A DNA stretch of 64,000 nt from contig NZ_CP115917.1 of NCBI RefSeq assembly GCF_027941775.1, positions 1,185,001 to 1,249,000 of the forward strand, read 5' to 3'. The position numbers and the translations under genes are program-made. Of this stretch, positions 53,998 through 62,804 are shown piece after piece (positions within the stretch are counted from its first letter, which is position 1; every line of letters starts with the position of its first letter). The notes below the pieces were generated by a model, which had not been told where the DNA came from, searched no databases, and worked only from the letters and a program-made list of their open reading frames with translations. The DNA comes from Tenacibaculum pacificus. Lineage in GTDB: Bacteria; Bacteroidota; Bacteroidia; Flavobacteriales; Flavobacteriaceae.

Positions 53998-55389
53998 TTA
54001 TTTTATTATTTGTTCTATTTCTGTTATGAATCTTTCAGCAAGTCTTTCAGCCTTTTTTTGACTAGTACTTTCTGTATAAATTCTGATAATTGGTTCAGTA
54101 TTCGATTTACGTAAATGAACCCATTCGTTTTCAAAATCAATTTTTACACCATCAATTGTGTTAACATCTTCACTTTGATATTTTAAAGTCATTTTTGATA
54201 AAATCTCATCAACATCAATTTTCGGAGTTAATTGAATTTTGTTTTTACTCATAAAATAACTTGGATACGAATCTCTTAATTCTTTACAAGATATTTTCTT
54301 TTTCGCTAAATGCGATAAAAACAACGCAACACCAACTAAAGAATCACGTCCGTAATGAGATGCAGGATAAATAATTCCACCATTTCCTTCTCCACCAATT
54401 ACAGTATCGGTGTCTTTCATCATTTGAACTACATTTACTTCACCTACTGCTGAAGCTGTATAAGTTCCACCATGTTTTTCAGTAACATAACGTAAAGCTC
54501 TTGATGATGATAAATTAGAAACGGTATTTCCTCCGCCTAATTTACCTAATACGTAATCCGCACAAGCAACTAAAGTGTATTCTTCCCCAAACATAGAACC
54601 ATCTTCTGATATTAAAGCTAAACGATCAACATCAGGATCAACAACAATTCCTAAATCGGCTTTCTTTTTAACTACTAATTTAGATATATCAGTTAAATTC
54701 TCTTTTAAAGGCTCAGGATTATGAGGAAAATCACCATTTGGCTCACAATATAATTCGATACATTTAACGCCTAATTCCTTTAATAAAGCAGGGATAAAAA
54801 TTCCTCCAGTAGAATTAACCCCATCAACAACAACTTTAAACTTTGCTTTTTTAATAGCTTTTACATCTACTAAATCTAAGTTTAAAACTTCCTTGATATG
54901 TTTCTTTAAATAACGCTTATTCTTTCTGTAGCTTCCTAATTCATCAACCTCAGCAAAAGTAAAATCTTCATTATCTGCTAAAGTTAAAATTTCTTCTCCA
55001 TCTGCACCGTTTAAAAACTCTCCTTTTTCATTTAATAACTTTAAAGCATTCCATTGCTTTGGATTATGAGAAGCTGTTAAAATAATTCCTCCTTGAGCTT
55101 TTTCTAATGGAACAGCAACTTCAACAGTTGGTGTTGTAGATAAACCTAAATCAACAACATTAATCCCTAATCCAACTAAAGTGTTTGCTACTAGGTTGCT
55201 AATCATTTTACCAGAGATACGAGCATCCCTACCAATAACAACTTTAATTTTTTTAGCTGTCGGGTTTCTTTTGATGATAAAAGCTCCGTAAGCTGCTGCA
55301 AATTTAACAGCATCTAATGGCGTAAGGTTTTCGCTAGGCTTTCCTCCTATTGTTCCTCTAATTCCTGATATCGATTTTATAAGTGTCAT
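53998..55389 (-). CDS. glmM: phosphoglucosamine mutase
   Basis: Converts glucosamine-6-phosphate to glucosamine-1-phosphate for UDP-GlcNAc, precursor of peptidoglycan and lipid A. 463 residues. Catalytic Ser107 in TASHNP, Mg2+ loop DPDVDRLALI, sugar loop GEGNGGIIYP and phosphate loop LRKSNTEPIIRIY. The GEGNGG loop is compatible with either GlmM or phosphomannomutase; the overall pattern fits the Bacteroidota GlmM group. Confidence 0.9.
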   Translation of the reverse strand: MTLIKSISGIRGTIGGKPSENLTPLDAVKFAAAYGAFIIKRNPTAKKIKVVIGRDARISGKMISNLVANTLVGLGINVVDLGLSTTPTVEVAVPLEKAQGGIILTASHNPKQWNALKLLNEKGEFLNGADGEEILTLADNEDFTFAEVDELGSYRKNKRYLKKHIKEVLNLDLVDVKAIKKAKFKVVVDGVNSTGGIFIPALLKELGVKCIELYCEPNGDFPHNPEPLKENLTDISKLVVKKKADLGIVVDPDVDRLALISEDGSMFGEEYTLVACADYVLGKLGGGNTVSNLSSSRALRYVTEKHGGTYTASAVGEVNVVQMMKDTDTVIGGEGNGGIIYPASHYGRDSLVGVALFLSHLAKKKISCKELRDSYPSYFMSKNKIQLTPKIDVDEILSKMTLKYQSEDVNTIDGVKIDFENEWVHLRKSNTEPIIRIYTESTSQKKAERLAERFITEIEQIIK

Positions 55390-55505
55390 AGTTTTTTAAT
55401 TACTTTTTTGATTTTCACTACAAATATAATGGTAATAAAGAAAATAATAAGAAATCAGAATGGCTTTAACAGTAGTATTAACTATGAAATCTAGAAATAA
55501 GGCAT

Positions 55506-55537
55506 AAAAAAACCCGCTACTTTCGTAACGGGTTTTA
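55506..55537 (-). terminator. terminator after rpsA
   Basis: AAAACCCGCTAC pairs with GTAACGGGTTTT over TTTC, with one mismatch. Confidence 0.75.
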
Positions 55538-55558
55538 AGAGTTTATGATAAAGAAATA

Positions 55559-57334
55559 TTATTTCCCTTCCATTTTTCTTTTTAATTCAGCTAATCCACC
55601 AATATCCCCTAAAGTAGTTTTTTCTACGTCAGCAGCTTTTTTAGCAGCAGCCTTGATGTTTTTCTTTTCTTCTTCTTTAAAAAGAGAAGTATGAGAAACA
55701 ACAATTCTTCTGTATTCTTTACTAAATTCAGTAACGATGAACTTTACAGCATCACCTTTTTCTAATTTAGAACCGTCTTCTTTCTCTAAGAAACGAGTTG
55801 GAGCGAATGCTTCGATACCATCTGCAAAAGTTACAGTTGCACCTTTATCATTCTTTTCCTTGATAGAACCTTCGTGAGTAGAACCTATAGAATACGTAGC
55901 TTCATGAGCATCCCAAGGATTATCTTGAGTTTGCTTATGACCTAAATTTAACTTACGGTTCTCAACGTCTAATTCTAAAACTTGAACTTCTAATTTATCA
56001 CCAACAGTAACAAAATCAGAAGGATGCTTAATTTTCTTAGTCCAAGATAAATCAGAGATATAAACTAATCCGTCAATTCCTTCTTCTAATTCAACAAACA
56101 CACCAAAGTTAGTATAGTTACGTACAGTACCAGTATGCTTAGAGTTTACAGGGTACTTAGTAGTAATATCAGTCCAAGGATCTGGGTGTAATTGCTTCAT
56201 ACCAAGAGACATTTTACGGTCTTCACGGTCTAAAGTTAAAATTTGAGCTTCAACCTCATCACCAACTTTTACGAAATCTTGCGCAGAACGTAAGTGAGTA
56301 GACCAAGACATTTCAGAAACGTGAATTAAACCTTCAACACCTTCTTCAACCTCTACAAAAGCACCATAATCAGCTAAAACAACAACTTTTCCTTTAACTT
56401 TATCACCAACTTTTAAATCAGTATTTAAAGCTTCCCAAGGATGAGCAGATAATTGTTTTAAACCTAATTGAATTCTAGATTTGTTATCGTCAAAGTCTAA
56501 AATTACAACATTTAATTTCTGATCTAATTCAACAACCTCATTCGGGTGGTTAATACGAGACCAAGATAAATCAGTAATATGAACTAAACCGTCAACACCA
56601 CCTAAATCAACAAAGACACCATAAGAAGTAATGTTTTTAACAACACCTTCTAATACTTGTCCTTTTTCTAATTGACCAATGATTTCTTTCTTCTGATCTT
56701 CTAAATCAGCTTCAATTAACGCTTTATGCGATACTACTACGTTTTTAAATTCGTGGTTGATTTTCACAACTTTGAATTCCATAGTTTTCTCTACATACTG
56801 ATCGTAATCACGGATAGGCTTCACATCAATTTGAGATCCTGGTAAGAAAGCTTCAATACCAAATACATCAACGATCATACCTCCACGAGTTCTACACTTA
56901 ACAAAACCGTTAACGATTTCACCAGTTTCATGTGCATTATTAACACGTTCCCATGCTTTAATAACACGTGCTTTTTTGTGAGATAATACTAATTGACCAG
57001 AAGCATCTTCCCTTTTATCAACTAATACCTCAACACTATCTCCAAGTTTTAAACCTGGATTGTAACGGAATTCGTTTAAAGAAATTACTCCCTCTGACTT
57101 AGAGTTGATATCGATAATTGCATCTCTATCAGTAATTCTTGTAACTGTTCCTTCGATAACATCACGTTCGTTTACGAAACCTACTGTTCCTTCTAACGCT
57201 TTTTCGAATTCTTGTAATTTAGATTCATCAACTTCATCAATACCTTCTTCGTATTTATGCCAGTTAAATGTTGCTAAAAATTCTGCTGGGTTTACTGTTA
57301 CTGCTTCAGCAGCTGTGTTTTTTTCTTCAGACAT
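55559..57334 (-). CDS. rpsA: 30S ribosomal protein S1
   Basis: 591 residues with a series of S1 RNA-binding repeats (for example GQVLEGVVKNITSYGVFVDL, GDKVKGKVVVLADYGAFVEV and HTGTVRNYTNFGVFVELEEG), each followed by DLSW or MSW motifs. S1 brings mRNA to the 30S subunit. In Bacteroidota, where Shine-Dalgarno sequences are rare, it is thought to be especially important for start selection, which agrees with the lack of such sequences here. Monocistronic with a leader of about 115 bases. Confidence 0.96.
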   Translation of the reverse strand: MSEEKNTAAEAVTVNPAEFLATFNWHKYEEGIDEVDESKLQEFEKALEGTVGFVNERDVIEGTVTRITDRDAIIDINSKSEGVISLNEFRYNPGLKLGDSVEVLVDKREDASGQLVLSHKKARVIKAWERVNNAHETGEIVNGFVKCRTRGGMIVDVFGIEAFLPGSQIDVKPIRDYDQYVEKTMEFKVVKINHEFKNVVVSHKALIEADLEDQKKEIIGQLEKGQVLEGVVKNITSYGVFVDLGGVDGLVHITDLSWSRINHPNEVVELDQKLNVVILDFDDNKSRIQLGLKQLSAHPWEALNTDLKVGDKVKGKVVVLADYGAFVEVEEGVEGLIHVSEMSWSTHLRSAQDFVKVGDEVEAQILTLDREDRKMSLGMKQLHPDPWTDITTKYPVNSKHTGTVRNYTNFGVFVELEEGIDGLVYISDLSWTKKIKHPSDFVTVGDKLEVQVLELDVENRKLNLGHKQTQDNPWDAHEATYSIGSTHEGSIKEKNDKGATVTFADGIEAFAPTRFLEKEDGSKLEKGDAVKFIVTEFSKEYRRIVVSHTSLFKEEEKKNIKAAAKKAADVEKTTLGDIGGLAELKRKMEGK

Positions 57335-57454
57335 GTCTGAACTAGTTTTTGTATCTTTCTACTGATCAGATTCTTAGCGATATCAATATAAAAGAGAATT
57401 AAAATATAAATTTGTTTGCTGCCTTTGTTAAATCTGTTCTCGTAAAAAGGCGTG

Positions 57455-57462
57455 CAAATTTA
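57455..57462 (-). promoter_or_regulatory. TAAATTTG -7 box for rpsA
   Basis: CAAATTTA on the plus strand reads TAAATTTG on the minus strand, a perfect TAnnTTTG. It predicts a leader of about 115 bases, long for this organism, which could hold an S1 autoregulatory site. The rest of 57463-57673 shows no feature. Confidence 0.5.
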
Positions 57463-57673
57463 CGATGTTTAATTTTAAAAACCTATAAACACCTTTGGTT
57501 TTAAGTAAGTTAAATACTTGCTTCGTTGTTTTATTATGATATTCTTATTTTTTAGCCTTATTATTTACATTATTTAAAACACCTCTCCGAGCGTTGTTAC
57601 GGATTTCGTAAAATTAAAGAATATAAGTTCTTGTTTTTATTGATTTTAAAAGGATAAAAAAGGATGCACACTC

Positions 57674-58315
57674 CTATTTTTTTATCGTTTTAAATATTTT
57701 ATCCCAAAAAACAGTATAAAACCCATAATTACGATAGTTCAATTGATGATGTTTCTGATGAAAACTGTTTGTTGTGAATATCAAAATGTCTTTTTCTGTT
57801 TGCACGTTTAAATGTGTAATGACTCCGTAAAGCCAGTTAAAAACAAGAAACACGATAAAACTATATAAGTTCAATGAAAACACGATTGATACCGTAGTTA
57901 ACAATAAGCCAAACAAGACAGCTTCCCAAAGCGACATATAATATAAACTAACAGCATTGAATTCAATAGTATGTTCGTGATGTTTTGCGTGAATCGTATT
58001 TAAGTAGCTTATATTATGAGAACACCAATGTAAAACATACATTAAAAAATCCATCAATATAAAAAGTGCTACAAACGAAATTATAAAATTATCCGAAGAA
58101 AAATTTATGATATCTATTTGCCATAATATATAACCAGGAATTGCAATAAGAATGTTTATCAACAATATTAGTAAAGAATAAAGCACTTCTTTTTTAAAAG
58201 TGCTTGTATGATGTTTATGTCGCTTATCCCAAACTTTACTAATTATAATATTAAAGACATACCCTATTATATTTGCTGATATCAATAATGAGAAAAATAT
58301 AATAGGGTTTTTCAA
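57674..58315 (-). CDS. sterol desaturase/fatty acid hydroxylase family protein
   Basis: 213 residues, four hydrophobic segments. Three histidine boxes for a di-iron centre: HWCSH (about 111), HAKHHEH (about 125) and FHQKHHQ (about 192). Members oxidise membrane lipids, carotenoids or sphingolipids. The short length is typical of the bacterial branch. Substrate is unknown; there is no lipid gene beside it. Confidence 0.87.
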   Translation of the reverse strand: MKNPIIFFSLLISANIIGYVFNIIISKVWDKRHKHHTSTFKKEVLYSLLILLINILIAIPGYILWQIDIINFSSDNFIISFVALFILMDFLMYVLHWCSHNISYLNTIHAKHHEHTIEFNAVSLYYMSLWEAVLFGLLLTTVSIVFSLNLYSFIVFLVFNWLYGVITHLNVQTEKDILIFTTNSFHQKHHQLNYRNYGFYTVFWDKIFKTIKK

Positions 58316-58381
58316 TGATGGTATTGTTTGGTATTCAATGGTACGTATATATTGTATTGTACCATCGTTTGTTTATATTTA

Positions 58382-58942
58382 TTATTTAAACGCTAATGAT
58401 TTGAAAATTAAATCGGCATCTGCTTGGTATTTTTTTTGATATTTTTCTTCGGAAGAATAAGTAAACGTGTAATAATTCCCTTTTACTTCAAAAAAGAATC
58501 TTATTGTGTCGTAATTTACCGAATTCCAATCGTGTTTATAGTGCTGTGCGTAGGTTGTTCCGAACTTAGTTTGATGTTTAGTTACTTCTTGAAGCGAGAC
58601 TTCTTTTTGTGTAAAATGATGATTAATATAATCTTCTGTAACTTTTTGAAGTGTTATTTTTTCACTTTCTATTACTGCTCCTGTTTTTTTTGGTGTAATG
58701 TTAAATATTTGAACGGTATTTTTATAAAAGATAGCGCCTAAATTTTTAGGTGTATATGTTACAAAATCATGATCGGCAACTGCTTTCCAAGTTTCGGGAA
58801 GTTTTACCGTGTAATTTTGAGCGTTTCTGTATGTTTTTATTTCTCCTTCAGTTAGATGATGAATTTTAGGTTTATTAGCGCCACAACTCGTTAATATCAA
58901 TATTAAGGCTAAAGAGCTTAAAGATGTTTTTATTTTTATCAT
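58382..58942 (-). CDS. lipoprotein, conserved hypothetical
   Basis: 186 residues from ATG 58942 (MIKIKTSLSSLALILILTSC), lipobox Cys20. The frame could start at 58966 inside the upstream gene, but the inner start gives the better signal. The mature part resembles small periplasmic PsbP/DUF-like folds (YTVKLPETWKAVADHDFVTYT, then GNYYTFTYSSEEKYQKKY). Function unknown. It follows the YigZ gene closely on the same strand. Confidence 0.75.
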   Translation of the reverse strand: MIKIKTSLSSLALILILTSCGANKPKIHHLTEGEIKTYRNAQNYTVKLPETWKAVADHDFVTYTPKNLGAIFYKNTVQIFNITPKKTGAVIESEKITLQKVTEDYINHHFTQKEVSLQEVTKHQTKFGTTYAQHYKHDWNSVNYDTIRFFFEVKGNYYTFTYSSEEKYQKKYQADADLIFKSLAFK

Positions 58943-58952
58943 ATTATTAATT

Positions 58953-59588
58953 TTACTCTTCTCCAATAATTTTAATATTCACTTTAAACAGATTATCAAA
59001 GATATCAAAAACTGTTTGTGCATCTTTTTTACGAACCGATATCGTATATTGACAATCCATTTCTAGTTTTTGAGCTGTGATATTTAAATTTCGTTCTTTA
59101 ACAACACGTTGAACTTTATTCATCATATCGTAACCAAAGTTTAATTGATATTCAATATCGATTGTTTTTTCTTTGATATCAGAAGCTTCTAAAGCAATTT
59201 TTGCTGAGGTTCTGTATGCGTTTATTAATCCGCCTACGCCTAGTTTTGTTCCGCCAAAATAACGAACAGACACAATTAATATGTTTGTTACATCAAAAGC
59301 TTGAATCTGCCCATAAATAGGCATTCCTGCCGAATTACTTGGTTCTCCGTCATCGTTTGCTCTAAAACGCATTTTTTCTGCTTCAATTCCAAATTGCCAA
59401 GCGTAACAAAAATGACGTGCTGTATGATGTTTTTTTCGTAATCCTTCTATTGCTTCTTTAACCTCATCTTCTGATGAAACAGGAAAAGCATATCCGAAGA
59501 ATTTACTATTTCTATCTTTAAACAATGTTTCTTCTGATGAAACATCAATTGTTTTGTAGGTATCTTTTATTTCGTTTATATCACTCAT
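58953..59588 (-). CDS. YigZ/IMPACT-family protein
   Basis: 211 residues. N-terminal IMPACT domain with FLAYAFPVSSEDEV-like opening (FFGYAFPVSSEDE), HFCYAWQFG, the signature NDDGEPSNSAGMPI and VRYFGGTKLGVGGLINAYR; C-terminal DUF1949 domain. The family is linked to translation regulation (eukaryotic IMPACT) but the bacterial role is not settled. Its start adjoins the end of the EamA gene with no spacer. Confidence 0.92.
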   Translation of the reverse strand: MSDINEIKDTYKTIDVSSEETLFKDRNSKFFGYAFPVSSEDEVKEAIEGLRKKHHTARHFCYAWQFGIEAEKMRFRANDDGEPSNSAGMPIYGQIQAFDVTNILIVSVRYFGGTKLGVGGLINAYRTSAKIALEASDIKEKTIDIEYQLNFGYDMMNKVQRVVKERNLNITAQKLEMDCQYTISVRKKDAQTVFDIFDNLFKVNIKIIGEE

Positions 59589-60455
59589 TTATGCTGTAGC
59601 TACTAATAAAATACTAATTACTGCTAATCCTATTCCTATCCAATTCTTTTTAATTAGCTTTTCTTTAAAGAATACCAATGCAAAAACGGTTGTTAAAATG
59701 ACTACTGATACATTGTTAATGGTAAATAATGTAGAACTTTCTAAGCCTTCTGTTTTTAGGGCTTTTAATAAAAACTCTATAGAGTAATAATTAGGAATTC
59801 CTAAAGCGATTCCTCCTATTATATTTTTCCATTTAAGTTTAAGTGTTCCTTTATATAATTGTGTTATCATAAAAAAACATCCAAAGATAAAAGCGATTCC
59901 AAAAATAGTTGCTATAAAAATCGGTGTATTAATTTCAGAAACATAAGTAACTTCCATATATTTTAATCCAGCATCAATACAACCAGAACCTAAAAACAAT
60001 AATATCGGATATTGCAGGTTTTTTAAACTTACCGATGTTGTATCGCTTTTTTTTGCAGATGCTAAATACACAGCTACAAGTGCTAAAACAACTCCTGCTA
60101 TTTTTATAAATCCGATACTTTCATTATATAAAAAAACACCTAAAACAATAGGAATTACTACAGACATTTTACCTGCAACTGAAGCTACTGATAATCCATT
60201 TTTTTGAGCTGTAATAGCCATTACATTAAATATCAAAATAAATAATATACCTAAAATAAAAGCTCCTACAAACCACGATTGTTGAGGTATTTCAGTAATT
60301 CTTAGTGTTGCTTCCGAAGTATAAAGACCGAATAACAAAGCAATAATATAATTAACAACAATTGCCTGTAAGGTGTTTATTTTAAAAACAGCGAACAATT
60401 TGAATATTACAAACAGTAAACTTGATATTAAAATACTTATGATGAGGTATATCAC
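59589..60455 (-). CDS. EamA/DMT-family transporter
   Basis: 288 residues with ten TM segments in two EamA repeats (GLSVASVAGKMSVVIPIVLG in the first; SSTLFTINNVSVVILTTVFA in the second). Drug/metabolite exporter superfamily; substrate unknown. Starts at a GTG (60455), 3 bases after the HAD stop, so it is part of the ribD-HAD-EamA-YigZ-lipoprotein run on the minus strand. Confidence 0.88.
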   Translation of the reverse strand: MIYLIISILISSLLFVIFKLFAVFKINTLQAIVVNYIIALLFGLYTSEATLRITEIPQQSWFVGAFILGILFILIFNVMAITAQKNGLSVASVAGKMSVVIPIVLGVFLYNESIGFIKIAGVVLALVAVYLASAKKSDTTSVSLKNLQYPILLFLGSGCIDAGLKYMEVTYVSEINTPIFIATIFGIAFIFGCFFMITQLYKGTLKLKWKNIIGGIALGIPNYYSIEFLLKALKTEGLESSTLFTINNVSVVILTTVFALVFFKEKLIKKNWIGIGLAVISILLVATA

Positions 60456-60458
60456 TTT

Positions 60459-61068
60459 TTAAAACTCTTTTCTATCTAATAACGAAACTACATCTTCTTC
60501 TCCAGGAATTAAATTCCAAACTTGGATATCTATTTTTTTCGCAGCATCGGTGTTTTCTTTTAAATCATCAACAAACATTGTTTCAGAAGCTGTTAAATTG
60601 TTTTCGTTTAAAACAAATTCATAAATATTTGCATCTGGTTTTCTGAAATTTATTTACATGTGATAAATAAAATTGTTCAAAGCAGTTTTTAAACTCTTCG
60701 TATAATTCTGCTCCCCAATTATTTTGAATCCATGAAATATGTAAATCGTTCGTATTACTTAATAAAAACAAACGGTATTTTTTTGATGCCGATAATTCTT
60801 TTAAAAACGCTAATCTCTTTTTAGGGAAATCTAATAAAATGGCATTCCAAGCATTTATTAAATCGGCACGATTTAATTGCGGAAATTTATTTTGATAAAA
60901 AGCAACAAATTCATCCGTAGAAATTAAACCTTTTTCATATTGATGATATGTTGTAACCATATCTTCAGAAATTTTTGTTACGCCTAACTTAGCCATTTCT
61001 TTGTAAGTGGCTTCTTTATCTAAATTGATGAAAATATCACCAAAATCGAAAATTATATTTTTAATCAT
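60459..61068 (-). pseudogene. HAD-family hydrolase, one-base frameshift
   Basis: Start MIKNIIFDFGDIFINLDKEA at 61068 (motif I DFGD; the first nucleophile Asp is present) and motif II LLSNTND are in one frame, which stops at 60619 after SHVNKFQKTRCKYL. The continuation KPDANIYEFVLNENNL and motif IV ETMFVDDLKENTDAA is open in another frame to 60459. Deleting one base (A at 60656 on the plus strand) gives SHEINFRKPDANIYEF, the family pattern with motif III Lys. Repaired length is 202 residues. The inserted base lies in TTTACATG, as in purL. Confidence 0.9.
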
Positions 61069-62124
61069 TTATATATGTTTTTAAAACATCTCCTTCGATG
61101 TTTTCTTTTTTCTTTAATTTATGTAAGCTTCCTTTTAAATTAGGCGCTACTACTCCATTTTCAAATATTGATTCACCAACAAAAACACGAACCTCATCCC
61201 ATAAATTTTCATCAATAAAAGTTTGAAGTGTTTTTGTTCCGCCTTCAATAATTACAGATTGTATTTTATGTTTTTGTAAGACTTCACAAATTTGTTCCGC
61301 TACGCGGGATGAAAAATTGATTTGTTGATATAGAATATTATTATCTTTTTTTTCTTCGGATAAAATATCAGCTTGTTCTGTTAAAACTAATGTTTTTACT
61401 TTTTTATCAAAAACAGTTACGTTTAAAGGGATTCTATTATTTTTATCTAAAACAATTCTCACAGGATTATTTCCAGCCCAACTGCGAACCGTTAAAGATG
61501 GATTATCTGAAATAGCTGTATTTGTTCCGATTAAAATAGCGTGTTCTTCGCTTCGCCATTTATGAACCAGTTGTTGCGAATATGGATTCGAAATCCAAAC
61601 AGGTTTTTGTGAATTTCTTTTTTTTGTAGCGGAGCTACAAAACCATCCGTAGTTTCTGCCCATTTTAAAATAATGTACGGACGCTTTTTATTCTGAACAG
61701 TAAAAAATCGTTTATGATGTTTTTTACATTCATCTTCTAAAACGCCAACGGTTACATTTATTCCTGCATTTTGTAAACGTTCGATTCCTTTTCCTGCAAC
61801 TAAACTATTTGTATCAACACAACCGATAACAACATTTGGTATTTTATGTTTTACGATTAAATCGGCACAAGGCGGAGTTTTACCAAAATGTGAGCAAGGT
61901 TCTAGTGTAACATAAATAGTTGTATCTTTTAAAAGAGTTTTATCTTTTACAGAATTAATCGCATTTACCTCAGCATGACTTTCACCATACTTACTTGTGT
62001 AGCCTTCTCCTATAATTGTGTTTTTATAAACGATAACAGCTCCTACTGATGGATTAGGTCTTGCTGTTCCGATTCCGTTTTTAGCGAGCTGTAAACAGCG
62101 TTTTATATATTTTTCGTGATTCAA
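61061..62124 (-). pseudogene. ribD: bifunctional riboflavin deaminase/reductase, frameshift in an A8 tract
   Basis: The deaminase half starts at 62124 (MNHEKYIKRCLQLAKNGIG) with zinc ligands HAEVNAI and PCSHFGKTPPC. After KWAETTDGFVAPLQKK it leaves frame and stops at 61531. The reductase half (RNSQKPVWISNPYSQQLVHK, IEGGTKTLQTFIDENLWDE) is open in a second frame to 61061. Adding one A to the eight-A tract (61618-61625 as T on the plus strand) joins them as LQKKRNSQKPVW, giving about 354 residues, normal for RibD. A homopolymer miscount is likely. The end overlaps the HAD start by 8 bases. Confidence 0.9.
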
Positions 62125-62135
62125 GAAATTAGTAT

Positions 62136-62624
62136 TTAGAATTTTATTTTAATGTCTTCTGTTTTATCAATAGTATATACATGTGAAAAACCTAAAACCT
62201 TGTAACGTAAATCTCCTTTAAACTGAACTTTTACACTTTTGTTTAATAACGAATTTAATAATCCGCCTAAAATTCCGTTTTTGTTATTTCCGAATACTTT
62301 TTTAGCAGGAATTGCTACATTCAAAGGAATTGAAAATTCATCACGTGCAGGAACTTTAAATTCTTCGGATGAAACTTGTGCTAATTGAGTTCCGTTTACA
62401 ATAACTTTAATTTCGTCTGTTGCTAGTTTTCCGCCAATATCATTTGGGTTCTTAAAAAAGGCACTCGCTTTTAATCGAATGGTATCTGATGCTACAGATA
62501 TCACTTTAATATCATCTACTTTTAAAAATATTGGTTTCTTTTTTACAGAACAACTTACAATACTTAGCGAAACGATAAAAAACAGTAATCTTAGCGAAAC
62601 GATAAAAAACAGTAATTTCTTCAT
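62136..62624 (-). CDS. LEA14-type lipoprotein with duplicated signal core
   Basis: 162 residues from ATG 62624, lipobox Cys25 (SIVSC). The signal peptide has its hydrophobic core twice, LLFFIVSLR then LLFFIVSLS, due to an exact 27-base tandem duplication. The mature part is a late-embryogenesis-abundant type 2 (WHy) domain (VISVASDTIRLKASAFFKNP, then VIVNGTQLAQVSSEEFKVPA). Such lipoproteins are widespread in Bacteroidota; function unknown. It lies 11 bases before ribD in the same direction. Confidence 0.82.
   Translation of the reverse strand: MKKLLFFIVSLRLLFFIVSLSIVSCSVKKKPIFLKVDDIKVISVASDTIRLKASAFFKNPNDIGGKLATDEIKVIVNGTQLAQVSSEEFKVPARDEFSIPLNVAIPAKKVFGNNKNGILGGLLNSLLNKSVKVQFKGDLRYKVLGFSHVYTIDKTEDIKIKF
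62563..62616. repeat. exact 27-base tandem duplication in a signal peptide
   Basis: The unit CTTAGCGAAACGATAAAAAA plus CAGTAAT occurs at 62563-62589 and 62590-62616 with no differences. It is in frame and adds nine residues (LLFFIVSLR) to the lipoprotein signal. Confidence 0.95.
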
Positions 62625-62686
62625 ATAGGTTCTTATTTTTTTAGGTAATTTGCGGCACAAAAATAAGTTACTTTAATTTATTAAAT

Positions 62687-62716
62687 CCGTCAAGCTGAAT
62701 TTATTTAAGCTTCACA
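62687..62716. repeat. half copy of the CCGTCA element
   Basis: CCGTCAAGCTGAATTTATTT and the following bases match the left end of the element at 9126. No right end is seen. Confidence 0.4.
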
Positions 62717-62804
62717 CTTTTAAATTTGCATATTCTTCTTTTGATGAGGTTCTGATAAAATAAGAAACTTTTTAAGAAGAATTATAAACACTTTATAAAT
62801 CTTT

